Shown: one piece after another, positions 45,051-54,936 of the stretch
Layout of the letters: every line of letters starts with the position of its first letter
Position numbering within the stretch: position 1 is the stretch's first letter
Assembly: GCA_028871475.1 (NCBI GenBank)
Contig: JAGWMZ010000004.1
Location: 124,001 to 188,000, forward strand
Length of the DNA stretch: 64,000 nucleotides
Reading direction: 5' to 3'
Origin: Sphingomonadales bacterium
Lineage (GTDB): Bacteria > Pseudomonadota > Alphaproteobacteria > Sphingomonadales > Sphingomonadaceae
Translations under genes and position numbers: made by a program
The notes under the pieces: model-generated
What the model was told of the DNA's origin: nothing
Seen by the model: the letters and a program-made list of their open reading frames with translations, nothing else
Databases searched by the model: none

Positions 45051-45500
45051 TCAGGCCTTTTCCAGCGTGCACTGCAGGGGGTGCTGGTTCTCGCGCGCGA
45101 AATCCATCACCTGATTGACCTTGGTTTCGGCGATTTCATAAGGAAAGACGCCGCAGACACCCACGCCGCGCTGATGCACATGCAGCATCACCCGTGTCGC
45201 CTGTTCCAGGTCCATGCTGAAAAAGCGCTTGAGCACTATCACCACGAATTCCATCGGCGTATAGTCGTCGTTCAGCATCAATACTTTGAACTGGCTGGGC
45301 TTTTTCGATTTGGCGCGAGTGCGGGTGGCAAGGCCGACCTGCCCCGGGCCTTCGCGGCGGCCGTCCTTGTTGTCGCCATGGTCGCCATCATCGCCCGCGT
45401 CGATCCATTCGCCCGCATGGACGACAGCTGAGGACAGGGCAAGGCGGCGTGGCGAAAGCCGCGCCGAAGGGCGGCCGGGCTGGATTCGTGACGAGAGCAT
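45051..45500 (-). CDS. clpS: ATP-dependent Clp protease adaptor ClpS
   Basis: The conserved core is [40 protein letters not shown] and [12 protein letters not shown]. ClpS delivers N-degron substrates to ClpAP. The core is about 85 residues; ahead of it an acidic Asp/Gly-rich stretch continues upstream. No ATG or GTG occurs in frame between the core and 45500, so the start at 45500 (149 residues) is provisional and a rare start downstream is possible. Confidence 0.88.
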   Translation of the reverse strand: MLSSRIQPGRPSARLSPRRLALSSAVVHAGEWIDAGDDGDHGDNKDGRREGPGQVGLATRTRAKSKKPSQFKVLMLNDDYTPMEFVVIVLKRFFSMDLEQATRVMLHVHQRGVGVCGVFPYEIAETKVNQVMDFARENQHPLQCTLEKA

Positions 45501-45609
45501 CCTTGCTGAATACCGCAAAAGGGGGGCGCAGGACAAGGTGCTGGCGTTGGCCCCGCCGGATGCCGGGCCGGTCAGGGCGATGTGATGGCCGGCAAACACG
45601 CCGGAATGC

Positions 45610-45641
45610 AAAAAGCGGAGCACCCATGGAAGGTGCTCCGC
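45610..45641 (-). terminator. Terminator downstream of the phasin gene
   Basis: GCGGAGCACC and GGTGCTCCGC pair around a 7-nt loop. On the minus strand the hairpin is followed by TTTTT. It lies about 100 nt after the phasin stop. Confidence 0.75.
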
Positions 45642-45742
45642 CTGTTTGCCGTGTCGCATGTCACGGCCATGGGCAGCGGGAGGGTTGTGATGCGCCCACC
45701 GCCCAAGGGGCTATGTCAGGTGCTGCACAGGGCAGTTGACGA

Positions 45743-46807
45743 TCAGGCGGCAGCCTTGATCTTGTCGACGGCGAGGCTGACGCGGCCCGAGATGGGGGCG
45801 ACGGCTTCGCTGGCGAGCTTGAGAACGGCTTCGCTCTGCTTCGAAGTGAAGGCCACCGACTTGTCGAAGTGCTTCTTGAGCAGGTCCGACTGGATCTGCA
45901 CGAAGTCGGTCGGGGTCTTGGCGGCGGCCAGGGTCTTGACCTCGGCGGTCAGGGTTTCGAAGGCTTCGCGGCTGTCGGCCACCATGGCGGTGCCCAGCTC
46001 CTGCAGGCCGGCGGTCAGGATCTTGCCGGCTTCGACCATCGCTTCGACGTTGCCCTTGGCGAATTCGCTGTAGTCGGCAACCGAGGCGGTGCCCTTTTCA
46101 TAGGCGGCCTTGGCCTTTTCCTGGAAGTCGGCGAAGGCGGTCTTGAAGGCTTCAGGCATGTCGAAGGTCGGCAGGGTGGTCATGGCGGGTTCCTTGGCTT
46201 TGGCCGTGGATACGGCCGGAGTGGGTTTGGCTGGAGGGATGGAGGCGGCGGCAGGCTTGGCGGCCGCCGTGGTCGGTTCGCTCTTGGCAACCGGCGGCTT
46301 GGCAGCGGGGGTCTTGGTGACGGCAGGCTTGGCGACAGGCGCCTTGGCTGCCGGTTCCGCCTTCACAGGCGTGGCGGCGGGTTTGCTCGTCTCTGCTTTG
46401 GCCGGTTCCACCTTGGTTGTTTCCACCTGGGCGGGTTCAGCCTTCGCCGCGGGCGCTGCCGCAACAGGCTTGGCTTCGACCAGCTTGGTCTCGGCGGGCA
46501 TGATCTCGGCAGGCTTTGCTGCAGCAGGCTTGGGCTGGGCGACAGGCGTGCTGATCGCGGGCTTGTCAGCTTCGACCTTGGCGGCAACCGCGTTGGTCTT
46601 CGGCGCCTCGGCCTTGGGCACGTCGATCTTGGGCGCGGAGGGGGCCGGTTTGGTCTCTGCCACGGGCTTTGCAGCGACAGGGGCGGGCTTGCTCGGTTCC
46701 GGGGAGATCGGCTTGGCGTCGATGGGCGGAGTGGTCTTGATTGGAGCAGTCACGGCAGGCTTGCGCGTGCCCTTTGCCTTAGGCGTCGAATTTGCCTTCA
46801 CAGCCAT
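45743..46807 (-). CDS. Phasin with a long Lys/Pro/Ala-rich N-terminal extension
   Basis: A 354-residue protein. Residues about 1-205 are low-complexity repeats of KPA/AKP/KAE type, reminiscent of histone H1-like tails. Residues about 210-354 are a phasin domain (FKTAFADFQEKAKAAYEKG, YSEFAKGNVEAMVEAGKIL, SDLLKKHFDKSVAFTSKQSE). Phasins coat polyhydroxyalkanoate granules; phaC lies upstream. Basic AKP-rich tails in PhaF of Pseudomonas bind DNA and help granule segregation, though there the tail is C-terminal. Confidence 0.85.
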   Translation of the reverse strand: MAVKANSTPKAKGTRKPAVTAPIKTTPPIDAKPISPEPSKPAPVAAKPVAETKPAPSAPKIDVPKAEAPKTNAVAAKVEADKPAISTPVAQPKPAAAKPAEIMPAETKLVEAKPVAAAPAAKAEPAQVETTKVEPAKAETSKPAATPVKAEPAAKAPVAKPAVTKTPAAKPPVAKSEPTTAAAKPAAASIPPAKPTPAVSTAKAKEPAMTTLPTFDMPEAFKTAFADFQEKAKAAYEKGTASVADYSEFAKGNVEAMVEAGKILTAGLQELGTAMVADSREAFETLTAEVKTLAAAKTPTDFVQIQSDLLKKHFDKSVAFTSKQSEAVLKLASEAVAPISGRVSLAVDKIKAAA

Positions 46808-47017
46808 TGGTCAACCTTCCCGCATGCGATGCAATCAGCGATCATTCGAGCAGTCTTGTTGCGGTGCACAATGCGCGAATGACGTAGAGAAGTCAAGTCT
46901 CTTTTGTGCAGTGCAGCATGAGGATTTAAATGTCGGAGACATAATCCTTCTTTGAGCCATCAACGCATGGCGCCCGGGCGGGTTCCTGCAAAAATCCATC
47001 CCCGGGCGATTCGCGTC

Positions 47018-47050
47018 AAACCCCGGAGCGGCATGGCCGGCCCGGGGTTT
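47018..47050 (-). terminator. Possible terminator downstream of phaC
   Basis: AAACCCCGG and CCGGGGTTT pair around a 15-nt loop, about 70 nt after the phaC stop. Only a short T-run follows, so the call is moderate. The rest of the 310-nt gap 46808-47117 shows nothing else recognisable. Confidence 0.5.
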
Positions 47051-47117
47051 CTGTCACCAATCTGTCGCATTTGCGAAGGGGAAAGCCTGTTCTTTCCGCT
47101 TCGCGCATCGGCCTGCC

Positions 47118-49007
47118 TCAGTGCTCCTTCACATAGCGCCCCGGCGCGTCTTCCAGCCCGGCCTCGCCGCGTCCACCGGGCACGCGCTTGCCCTTGGCGG
47201 GCACGGTGTGTCCATCAAGGCTGACGAGCCACGCGCGCCAGTGCGGCCACCAGCTTCCCGGTGTCTCGGTGGCACCGGCGATGAATTCGGCCAGCGTGTG
47301 CACCGGGGCATCATTGGTCCAGTACTGGTATTTGCCCGAGGCGGGCGGATTGACCACACCGGCAATATGACCCGACCCGGCCAGCACGAAGACATGCGGC
47401 GCATGGGGCAAATGATGCGTCACCCGCCACACGCTTTCTGGCGGGGCGATATGGTCCTCGCGCCCGGCCTGGATGTAGCATGGCGTGGTGATGCAGGTGA
47501 GATCGATCGGCGTGCCCAGCGCCGTCAGCGAATCCGGAATGGCCAGACGATTGTCGCGATAAAGGTCGCACAGATAGTCATGATGCCATTTGGCGGGCAG
47601 GTTGGTGGTGTCGCCATTCCAGAACAACAGGTCAAAGGGGCGGTAGTCCTCGCCCATCAGGTAATTGTTGACCACATAGTTCCAGATGAGATCGTTCGAG
47701 CGCAGCATGTTGAAGGTGGCCGCCAGATAGCGCCCGTCCAGATAGCCATCGGGCGCCAGCGCCTGCAGCGCCTTGATCTGCTGGTCGTCGATGAAATTCT
47801 TGAGGTCGCCCGCCTTCTCGAAGTCGACCTGCGCGGTGAAGAAGGTGGCGCTGGCCACCTTGTCGGCATCGCCGCGCCGCGCCAGAATGGCCAGCGTGGC
47901 CGCCAGCGTGGTGCCCGCCACGCAATAGCCGATGGTGTGGACCGAGGGCACCTTGAGCCGCTCGCAGACCACCTCGATCGCTTCCATCTGGCTGGCGATG
48001 TAATGGTCCCACACCACATCGGCAAAGCTGGCATCGGCCGACTTCCAGCTGACCATGAAGGTGGTGATGCCCTGGTCCACCGCCCATTTCACAAAGCTCT
48101 TCTTGGGCGCCAGATCGAGAATGTAGAACCGGTTGATCCACGGCGGGAAGATGAGCAGCGGCACCGCGCCCACCGTCTCTGTCGTGGGTGAATACTGGAT
48201 CAGCTGATACATCGGCGTTTCATGCACCACCTTGCCCGGGGTTGCGGCCACCGTTTCACCCACGACAAAGGCGTTGTTGTCGGTATGGCTCAATTGCCCC
48301 CGGCGCAGATCCTCAAGCAGATGGTTGAAGCCCTTGACCAGGCTCTCGCCCCGCGTTTCCAGCGCGCGCTGCATGACGATGGGGTTGGTGAGCGGGAAAT
48401 GGTCGGGGCTCAGCGCATCGAGCAGGGCCTTGGTGGCAAAGCGCAACTGCTCCTTCTTCTCCGGCTCCACCCCTTCCACCTTGTCGGCCATGGCGGTCAC
48501 ATCCTCGGCGATCATCAGATAGGCCTGATGGATCAGCGCGAAGAAGGGGTTGTCGCGCCAGCGCGCATCGGCAAAACGCTTGTCGGTGCGGGGCAGGGTG
48601 ATGGTCTGCTCGCTGCTGCCAAGGCCATACTGGTTGACCAGATTGCCCCACAGCGCGAGCGAATCGGTCCACAGTTTCTGCTGCACCTCGGGCCGGCCCA
48701 GCGGCGAGGTCTTGAACCAGCCTTCCATCATGCCGATCCACCCGGCAGGGTCGGCCAGAGACTTGGGTGCGGCGGTGGTCAGCTTGGCGGTCTGTTCGGC
48801 CTGGAATTCCAGCCACATGGCCTGCAACTTGCCCATGATGTCAGCCCAGTGCCCGGCTTCCTCGGGGCCGGAAAAGGGCAGCGAGAGGCCTGGCATCACC
48901 GTATCGAGCCATTGACGCCCGGCCTCGCCGGGCAGTTTGAACATCAGGTCCATCATCTGGGCAAAAGACGTGTCGGGAGACGTGCCGCTATCGGCGGGGC
49001 TGGCCAT
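47118..49007 (-). CDS. phaC: Class I poly(R)-hydroxyalkanoate synthase
   Basis: A 629-residue granule enzyme polymerising 3-hydroxyacyl-CoA. The lipase-like box with catalytic cysteine is TIGYCVAGTTLAATLA (about residue 360). Other signatures are INRFYILDLAPKKSFVKWAV and FLNGDTTN-like sequence LFWNGDTTNLPAKWH. SGHIAGVVNPP holds the catalytic histidine. GAGGAAG 7 nt ahead supports ATG 49007. It is upstream of the phasin gene with its own spacing. Confidence 0.95.
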   Translation of the reverse strand: MASPADSGTSPDTSFAQMMDLMFKLPGEAGRQWLDTVMPGLSLPFSGPEEAGHWADIMGKLQAMWLEFQAEQTAKLTTAAPKSLADPAGWIGMMEGWFKTSPLGRPEVQQKLWTDSLALWGNLVNQYGLGSSEQTITLPRTDKRFADARWRDNPFFALIHQAYLMIAEDVTAMADKVEGVEPEKKEQLRFATKALLDALSPDHFPLTNPIVMQRALETRGESLVKGFNHLLEDLRRGQLSHTDNNAFVVGETVAATPGKVVHETPMYQLIQYSPTTETVGAVPLLIFPPWINRFYILDLAPKKSFVKWAVDQGITTFMVSWKSADASFADVVWDHYIASQMEAIEVVCERLKVPSVHTIGYCVAGTTLAATLAILARRGDADKVASATFFTAQVDFEKAGDLKNFIDDQQIKALQALAPDGYLDGRYLAATFNMLRSNDLIWNYVVNNYLMGEDYRPFDLLFWNGDTTNLPAKWHHDYLCDLYRDNRLAIPDSLTALGTPIDLTCITTPCYIQAGREDHIAPPESVWRVTHHLPHAPHVFVLAGSGHIAGVVNPPASGKYQYWTNDAPVHTLAEFIAGATETPGSWWPHWRAWLVSLDGHTVPAKGKRVPGGRGEAGLEDAPGRYVKEH

Positions 49008-49237
49008 CAGGTGCTTCCTCTGGTGGAATGGGGCAAGGCTTGCCACACCTTGCTAGCGCCCCCTTGCCCACTTGTCATCGGGCCGTTTGTCCGGGGGTGT
49101 TGGCGCAATTTTTTTAACGCCCTCTCGCCTTCACGGCGAATCTGGCGCATGGGGTGCAGCCTTGGGCCCGGCCGCGCACGCGGATGCGGCTGCGGCCCTT
49201 TCATTCATCCGCGCAAGACCGTTTAAGGAAAGGTCCA

Positions 49238-50446
49238 ATGTCCGAAGAATTCTACCGCATGAAGCGTTTGCCGCCCTATGTCATCGCCGAAGTCAACGGC
49301 ATGCGGGCAGCAGCGCGCGCGGCAGGCAAGGACATTATCGACCTGGGCATGGGCAACCCCGACCTGCCCCCGCCCGCCCATGTGATCGACAAGCTGTGCG
49401 AAGTGGCGCAAAAGCCCAGCGCGCACGGCTATTCGGCGTCCAAGGGCATCCCCGGTGTGCGCAAGGCCCAGGCCAATTATTATGGCCGCCGTTTCGGCGT
49501 GGAGCTGGACCCGGAAACCGAGGTCGTGATGACCATGGGCAGCAAGGAAGGTCTGGCCAGCATGGCCACGGCGATGACGGCGCCCGGCGATGTGGTGCTG
49601 GCGCCCAACCCTTCCTATCCCATCCATACGTTCGGCTTCATCATTGCCGGGGCCACGATCCGCAGCGTGCCGACCACGCCGGACGAGAACTATTGGCGCG
49701 CGCTGGATCGCGCCATGGCGTTTACCGTGCCGCGTCCCTCGATCCTGATCGTGAATTACCCCTCGAACCCCACCGCCGAAACGGTCGATCTGGCCTTCTA
49801 TGAGCGGCTGGTGGCCTGGGCGAAGGAGAACAAGGTCTGGGTGCTGTCCGACCTTGCCTATTCCGAGTTGTATTACGACGGCAACCCCACGGTCAGCATC
49901 CTGCAGGTGCCCGGCGCCAAGGATGTGGCGGTGGAGTTCACCTCCATGTCCAAGACCTTTTCCATGGCCGGCTGGCGCGTGGGCTTTGCGGTGGGCAACA
50001 AGCGGCTGATCGCCGCACTGACCCGGGTGAAGTCTTACCTCGATTATGGCGCCTTTACGCCCATTCAGGCGGCGGCCTGCGCGGCGCTCAACGGGCCGCA
50101 GGATATCGTGGAATCCAATCGCGTGCTGTACCAGAAGCGCCGCGATGTGATGGTGGAAAGCTTTGGCCGTGCCGGTTGGGATATTCCCAGCCCCAAGGCC
50201 TCGATGTTTGCCTGGGCGCCGCTGCCGCCCGCGCTGGCGCATATGGGGTCGCTGGAGTTTTCCAAGCAGTTGCTGACCGAGGCCGATGTCGCCGTGGCGC
50301 CGGGCGTTGGCTATGGCGAGGATGGCGAGGGTTTCGTGCGCATCGCCATGGTGGAGAATGAGCAGCGGCTGCGTCAGGCCGCCCGCAACATCAAGCGTTT
50401 CCTGCAAAGCCACGGTGTGAACACGCCGAGCGTCAAGAGCGCCTGA
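49238..50446 (+). CDS. Class I/II PLP aminotransferase (AlaC/DapL-like)
   Basis: A 402-residue fold-type I aminotransferase. It shows IDLGMGNPDLPPP, ILIVNYPSNPTAETVD and SDLAYSELYYDG, with the PLP lysine in SMSKTFSMAGWRVGFA (about residue 237). Closest known groups are glutamate-pyruvate aminotransferase AlaC and LL-diaminopimelate aminotransferase. AAGGAAAGG precedes the ATG at 49238. Confidence 0.85.
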   Translation: MSEEFYRMKRLPPYVIAEVNGMRAAARAAGKDIIDLGMGNPDLPPPAHVIDKLCEVAQKPSAHGYSASKGIPGVRKAQANYYGRRFGVELDPETEVVMTMGSKEGLASMATAMTAPGDVVLAPNPSYPIHTFGFIIAGATIRSVPTTPDENYWRALDRAMAFTVPRPSILIVNYPSNPTAETVDLAFYERLVAWAKENKVWVLSDLAYSELYYDGNPTVSILQVPGAKDVAVEFTSMSKTFSMAGWRVGFAVGNKRLIAALTRVKSYLDYGAFTPIQAAACAALNGPQDIVESNRVLYQKRRDVMVESFGRAGWDIPSPKASMFAWAPLPPALAHMGSLEFSKQLLTEADVAVAPGVGYGEDGEGFVRIAMVENEQRLRQAARNIKRFLQSHGVNTPSVKSA

Positions 50447-50470
50447 GCAGGTTCCAACCGCTGGCAATGT

Positions 50471-50505
50471 GATGGCGGGTCGGCATGTGCCGGCCCGCCA
50501 TTTGC
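50471..50505 (+). terminator. Terminator after the aminotransferase gene
   Basis: AATGGCGGG-type stem: ATGGCGGG (50472-50479) pairs with CCCGCCAT (50494-50501), extended inward by CGGC/GCCG. TTGCTTG follows. It lies 25 nt after the stop. Confidence 0.65.
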
Positions 50506-50588
50506 TTGAAAACCGATGTTGATCACCTTTGGGCCTGAGGTGCCGCTGCTATCGTCCCCGCCGGGTTTGCGACATGCAGGAACGTTCA

Positions 50589-51251
50589 ATGCCCTGTTTT
50601 CAATGGCTGAACATGGCGGCGCCGGGCGCGGCGGTCGATCTGCGCGCTGTGGGCTGGGGCCTGTGTCAGGATGATCGCTGTGCCGATTGCGTGACGCTGG
50701 TCGGCGCGGCGACATTGCGGCTGAGCCAATGGCGCGATCTGATGCGCGATGCGGCGCAGGGGCTGCGGCGGCGGGCTCTGGTGCTGGGGGTAGGGGAGGG
50801 CCATGTGCGGGCCCGCCTGCTGGCGCTGGGCTTTGGCGATGTGGTGGGGCCGGGCGAAGCGCTCAGCGAGATTGCCGTGCGGGCCAGCCGGATTGCCGCC
50901 ATGGCCGATTCTTTGCCCCGTCATCAGCGACACGGCCCCCTGGTGCTGGATCTGTTGAAGCGTGAGGCTTTTTTCGACGGGCGCGCGGTGGGGCTGTTCC
51001 CGCGTGAATTCGCGCTGCTGTGGCGCTTGATGGAAACGCCGGGGCTGGCGGTGGGCAAGCGCGACCTGCTGCGCGAGATCTGGCATATGCGCTTCCTGCC
51101 GGAGACGAACAGCCTTGCCGTCCATGTCAGCCGGTTGCGCGCCAAGCTGGCGCGGGTGGGGCTGGACGGCTGGGTGCGGAGCGGCCCCTCGGGCAGCTAC
51201 CTGTTGTCCGCTCTGCCGCCCACCTGCCGCGTCCAGTCAGGCAGGTTGTAG
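50589..51251 (+). CDS. Winged-helix regulator (OmpR/PhoB-type C-terminus) with degenerate receiver-like N-terminus
   Basis: A 220-residue protein. Residues about 125-215 are a Trans_reg_C domain (LFPREFALLWRLMETPGLAVGKRDLLREIW, NSLAVHVSRLRAKLARVG, GPSGSYLL). The first 110 residues resemble a receiver in length and pattern but lack the acidic pocket and phospho-Asp. It is probably an orphan regulator not controlled by phosphorylation. The last 55 nt overlap the convergent downstream gene. Confidence 0.7.
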   Translation: MPCFQWLNMAAPGAAVDLRAVGWGLCQDDRCADCVTLVGAATLRLSQWRDLMRDAAQGLRRRALVLGVGEGHVRARLLALGFGDVVGPGEALSEIAVRASRIAAMADSLPRHQRHGPLVLDLLKREAFFDGRAVGLFPREFALLWRLMETPGLAVGKRDLLREIWHMRFLPETNSLAVHVSRLRAKLARVGLDGWVRSGPSGSYLLSALPPTCRVQSGRL

Positions 51252-51616
51252 TAGACGCTGACGCGCGCGATCAGCCCATTCTCGATGGTGAAGAAGGCGC
51301 CGGCGGGCAGGATATAGCGCTGGCCCGTCGCCTCGGGCAGGCCCTCATCGGTGGCCAGATATTGGCCATGCACGACAAATTCGGCTGCCGCGCGCTTGCC
51401 ATCCGGCGTGGCCATGATGGTGATGTCGGCCAGCTGCTCGGCATAGCAGCGGTCCATATGCGCGAGGAAAGCAGCAAAGGCCGCCTTGCCGGTCTGGCGC
51501 TCGCCCTGATTGATGTCATGCGCCACATTCTCGGTCAGGCAGGTCAGCACGGCCTCGCGATCCCCGACGTTGAAGGCGGTGTAATAACGCTCGATCAGGG
51601 CAAGCGTCTGGTTCAT
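51197..51616 (-). CDS. SnoaL/NTF2-like protein
   Basis: A 139-residue alpha+beta barrel protein: LIERYYTAFNVGDREAVLTCL, HMDRCYAEQLADITIMAT, then beta strands to ARVSVYYNLPDW. Family members include ketosteroid isomerase-like enzymes and binding proteins. Its start overlaps the frmA stop by 1 nt, so it is probably co-transcribed with formaldehyde dehydrogenase. Its 3' end overlaps the convergent regulator by 55 nt. Confidence 0.8.
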   Translation of the reverse strand: MNQTLALIERYYTAFNVGDREAVLTCLTENVAHDINQGERQTGKAAFAAFLAHMDRCYAEQLADITIMATPDGKRAAAEFVVHGQYLATDEGLPEATGQRYILPAGAFFTIENGLIARVSVYYNLPDWTRQVGGRADNR

Positions 51617-52728
51617 CAGAACACCACGACCGAGCGGATGGACTTGCCTTCATGCATCAGGTCAAAGGCGGTGTTGATCTCTTCCAGGCCCATCACATGG
51701 GTGATCATCGGATCGATCTCGATCTTGCCGGCCATGTACATGTCGACGATCTTGGGCACATCGGTGCGCCCCTTGGCCCCGCCAAAGGCCGTGCCGCGCC
51801 AGTTGCGGCCCGTCACCAGCTGGAACGGACGGGTGGAGACTTCCTTGCCCGCTTCAGCCACGCCGATGATGATGCTGGTGCCCCAACCGCGATGGCAGGC
51901 TTCCAAGGCCGTGCGCATCACCTCGGTGTTGCCGGTGGCGTCGAAGGTGTAATCCGCGCCGCCGTCAGTCATCAGCACGATCTTCGCCACGACGTCCTCG
52001 CGGCTCATGCCGCGCGTGTTGAGGAAATCGGTCATGCCGAAGCGGCGGCCCCATTCTTCCCTGTCGGGATTGATGTCGACGCCGATGATCTTGTTCGCCC
52101 CGGCCAGACGCGCACCCTGAATGACATTGAGGCCAATGCCGCCAAGGCCGAAGACCACGACATTGTCGCCCACCTGCACCTTGGCGGTGTTGATGACCGC
52201 GCCAACGCCGGTGGTCACGCCGCAGCCGATGTAGCAGGACGACTGGAACGGCGCGTCCTCGCGGATCTTGGCGACGGCGATCTCCGGCAGCACAGTGAAA
52301 TTGCTGAAGGTCGAGCAGCCCATGTAATGGAAGATCGGCTGGCCCTTGTAGCTGAAACGCGTGGTGCCGTCGGGCATCAGCCCTTTGCCCTGGGTGGCGC
52401 GGATGGCGGTGCACAGGTTGGTCTTGCCGCTCAGGCAGCTTTTGCACTGGCGGCATTCGGGCGTGTAGAGCGGGATCACATGATCGCCCGGCTTCACATA
52501 GGTCACGCCCGGGCCGACCTCGCGCACGATGCCCGCGCCTTCATGGCCAAGGATGCTGGGGAAGATCCCTTCCGAATCGAAACCGTCCAGCGTGTAGGCA
52601 TCGGTATGGCAGATGCCCGTCGCCATGATCTCGACCAGCACTTCGCCAGCCTTGGGGCCTTCCAGATCGATCTCGACGATTTCCAGCGGGGTCTTGGGGG
52701 CAAAGGCAACGGCGGCGCGGGTCTTCAT
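51616..52728 (-). CDS. frmA: S-(hydroxymethyl)glutathione dehydrogenase (class III alcohol dehydrogenase)
   Basis: A 370-residue zinc enzyme oxidising the glutathione adduct of formaldehyde. It shows [16 protein letters not shown] (catalytic zinc), [30 protein letters not shown] (structural zinc) and the NAD loop [15 protein letters not shown]. Length is exactly family size. CTGGAG 6 nt ahead of ATG 52728 decides the start. Forms a unit with the NTF2-like gene. Confidence 0.96.
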   Translation of the reverse strand: MKTRAAVAFAPKTPLEIVEIDLEGPKAGEVLVEIMATGICHTDAYTLDGFDSEGIFPSILGHEGAGIVREVGPGVTYVKPGDHVIPLYTPECRQCKSCLSGKTNLCTAIRATQGKGLMPDGTTRFSYKGQPIFHYMGCSTFSNFTVLPEIAVAKIREDAPFQSSCYIGCGVTTGVGAVINTAKVQVGDNVVVFGLGGIGLNVIQGARLAGANKIIGVDINPDREEWGRRFGMTDFLNTRGMSREDVVAKIVLMTDGGADYTFDATGNTEVMRTALEACHRGWGTSIIIGVAEAGKEVSTRPFQLVTGRNWRGTAFGGAKGRTDVPKIVDMYMAGKIEIDPMITHVMGLEEINTAFDLMHEGKSIRSVVVF

Positions 52729-52908
52729 CGACATCTCCAGAGTCAGAGGTGGGGCCAGTTGGGAGCAGCGATAGGACGCGCGGGCGCCCCTGTCACCTGC
52801 TGGCGGCAAGTCCCTATGCGGATCGGGCAAAAATCGCAGGGTAGCCATGAAAGCTGTTGCGCCGACGAGAAGCCTCGTCTAGTGGGCGCCTTCCACGCGA
52901 CACCGGAT

Positions 52909-52982
52909 GGCTCGATGGCGGAGTGGTTACGCACCGGACTGCAAATCCGTTTACGCCGGTTCGATTCCGGCTCGGGCCTCCA
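52909..52982 (+). tRNA. tRNA-Cys (anticodon GCA)
   Basis: A 74-nt gene with acceptor GGCTCGA/TCGGGCC and an encoded CCA. The anticodon stem CGGA/TCCG carries loop CTGCAAA (anticodon GCA). The T-arm is CCGGTTCGATTCCGG. An integrase remnant starts 165 nt downstream. Confidence 0.95.
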
Positions 52983-53147
52983 AACTTCAATCTGGCGAAG
53001 CTCGCCGGAGGTTGGAAAAATACCTCATTTCCGGTAGTTTCAAGGCACTCGCTGATTGGCAGCGACTGCTTCTATGCGCCTGTAGCCGCAGAGGTTGGGG
53101 GCCTGGCGTGAGGGCCCGACCAAGGCCCCGGAAAATCGAGGGCCCCA

Positions 53148-53207
53148 ATGGCGCTGACCGATACCGCGATCCGAAGCGCAAGGCCCAAAAACAAGCCCTA
53201 TAAGTGG
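53148..53207 (+). pseudogene. Integrase N-terminal remnant next to tRNA-Cys
   Basis: ATG 53148 with GAGGG ahead encodes MALTDTAIRSARPKNKPYK, the typical N-terminus of DUF4102 tyrosine integrases. The expected continuation (a GGGLYLLV-type segment) is missing and unrelated codons follow. With a tRNA 165 nt upstream in the same direction, this is the scar of an integrative element that once used tRNA-Cys. Confidence 0.7.
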
Positions 53208-53247
53208 CAGATGCGCGACACCCATGCATCTCTCGTTCACCGACGCA

Positions 53248-53284
53248 AACGGGCCTGCCACCGCGGCTCGATGGCAGGCCCGTT
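53248..53284 (-). terminator. Terminator downstream of ahpF
   Basis: AACGGGCCTGCCA and TGGCAGGCCCGTT form a perfect 13-bp stem with an 11-nt loop, 22 nt after the ahpF stop on the minus strand. Confidence 0.8.
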
Positions 53285-53305
53285 CTGTGCCTCGCAAGGG
53301 GGCAA

Positions 53306-54892
53306 TCAGGCGTTTTCCGGCACCTTGTCGACCGCCGGCAGACGGATCAGGTGATCGAAGGCTGACAGGGCCGCCGTGGCGCCCGCGCCCATCGCGATGA
53401 TGATCTGCTTGTAGGGCACGGTGGTGCAATCGCCCGCCGCATAGATGCCGGGCAGGCTGGTGGCGCCATGGGCGTCGATCTCGATCTCGCCGCGCGGCGA
53501 AAGGGCCACCGTGCCCTTCAGCCACTCGGTGTTGGGCACCAGGCCGATCTGCACAAAGATGCCTTCCAGCTCGATCGTGTGGAAGGTTTCGGCGTTGCGG
53601 TCCTTGTAGACCAGCGCCGTCACTTTCGACCCGTCACCCTTCACCTCGGTCGACAGGGCCGAGGTGATGATGGTGACATTGGGCAGCGAGCGTAGCTTGG
53701 CCTGAAGCACGGCATCGGCGCGCAGAGCCGAGTCGAATTCGACCAGCGTGACATGGGCAACGATGCCCGCCAGATCGATCGCCGCTTCGACGCCCGAATT
53801 GCCGCCGCCAATCACCGCCACCCGCTTGCCCTTGAACAGCGGGCCGTCGCAATGGGGGCAATAGGCGACACCCTTGTTGGCATATTCGCTCTCGCCCGGC
53901 ACGTTCATCTGGCGCCAGCGCGCGCCGGTGGACAGGATCACCGTCCGGGCCTTCAGGCTGGCGCCATTGGCGAGGACGACTTCATGTAGGCCACCTTCCG
54001 CCCTGGCCGGGATCAGCTTGTCGGCGCGTTGCAGGTTCATCACGTCCACGTCATAGTCCTTGACGTGGTTTTCCAGCGCCATGGCCAGCTTGGGGCCTTC
54101 GGTGTGGCTCACCGAAATGAAGTTCTCGATGCCCAGCGTGTCCTGCACCTGCCCGCCAAAGCGTTCGGCCACAACGCCGGTACGGATGCCCTTGCGCGCC
54201 GTGTAGATGGCGCCCGCAGCACCAGCCGGGCCACCGCCCACGACCAGCACCTCGAAGGTCTCCTTCTGGGCGATCTCGGCCGCAGCGCGCTCACCAGCGC
54301 CCGTGTCCAGCTTGGCGAGGATCTCCTCGACGCTCATCTTGCCGCTGCCCCACATGGCGCCGTTCAGGAAGGTGGCGGGCACGGCCATCACGCCGCGCGC
54401 CTCGACCTCGGCATTATGCGTGCCGCCCTCGATCAGCGTGGCCGAGATGTTCGGGTTGTTCAGCGCCATCAGCGTCAGCGCCTGCACCACATCGGGGCAG
54501 TTGTGGCAGGTCAGCGAGAAATACATCTCGAAGTCATAGCTGCCGGGCAGAGCCTTGATCTGGTCGATGACCGACTGCTCGACCTTGGGCGGGTGCCCAC
54601 CGGCCCACAGCAGCGCGAGGACCAGCGAGGTGAACTCATGCCCCAGCGGCAGGCCCGCAAAGCGCACGGTGGCGTGGCGATCCGAGGCGCGGGTGATGCT
54701 GAAAGAGGGGACACGCGCGTCCTGCCCGCCGAAGCTGGCGGTGACCTTGTCCGACAAGGCGGCGATTTCGTTCAGCAGTTCGCGGGTCTGGGCGGATTTT
54801 GCATCGTCGCCGACAGTCGCGACGAGCTCGATGGGCTCGCGCAGCATGGCGAGATATTGTTTGAGCTGGGCGGTCAGGGCGGCGTCGAGCAT
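53306..54892 (-). CDS. ahpF: Alkyl hydroperoxide reductase subunit F
   Basis: A 528-residue flavoprotein that reduces AhpC with NADH. The N-terminal double-thioredoxin domain has LTCHNCPD (Cys129/Cys132). FAD binding is [19 protein letters not shown]. The redox pair is [11 protein letters not shown], with the NAD loop [13 protein letters not shown]. The C-terminal FAD segment is [16 protein letters not shown]. It lies downstream of ahpC, separated by repeat copy D. Confidence 0.96.
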   Translation of the reverse strand: MLDAALTAQLKQYLAMLREPIELVATVGDDAKSAQTRELLNEIAALSDKVTASFGGQDARVPSFSITRASDRHATVRFAGLPLGHEFTSLVLALLWAGGHPPKVEQSVIDQIKALPGSYDFEMYFSLTCHNCPDVVQALTLMALNNPNISATLIEGGTHNAEVEARGVMAVPATFLNGAMWGSGKMSVEEILAKLDTGAGERAAAEIAQKETFEVLVVGGGPAGAAGAIYTARKGIRTGVVAERFGGQVQDTLGIENFISVSHTEGPKLAMALENHVKDYDVDVMNLQRADKLIPARAEGGLHEVVLANGASLKARTVILSTGARWRQMNVPGESEYANKGVAYCPHCDGPLFKGKRVAVIGGGNSGVEAAIDLAGIVAHVTLVEFDSALRADAVLQAKLRSLPNVTIITSALSTEVKGDGSKVTALVYKDRNAETFHTIELEGIFVQIGLVPNTEWLKGTVALSPRGEIEIDAHGATSLPGIYAAGDCTTVPYKQIIIAMGAGATAALSAFDHLIRLPAVDKVPENA

Positions 54893-54936
54893 GGGATTTG
54901 TCCTTCGGATTTATCAAGGGGTTTAAAGGTTTAAAA

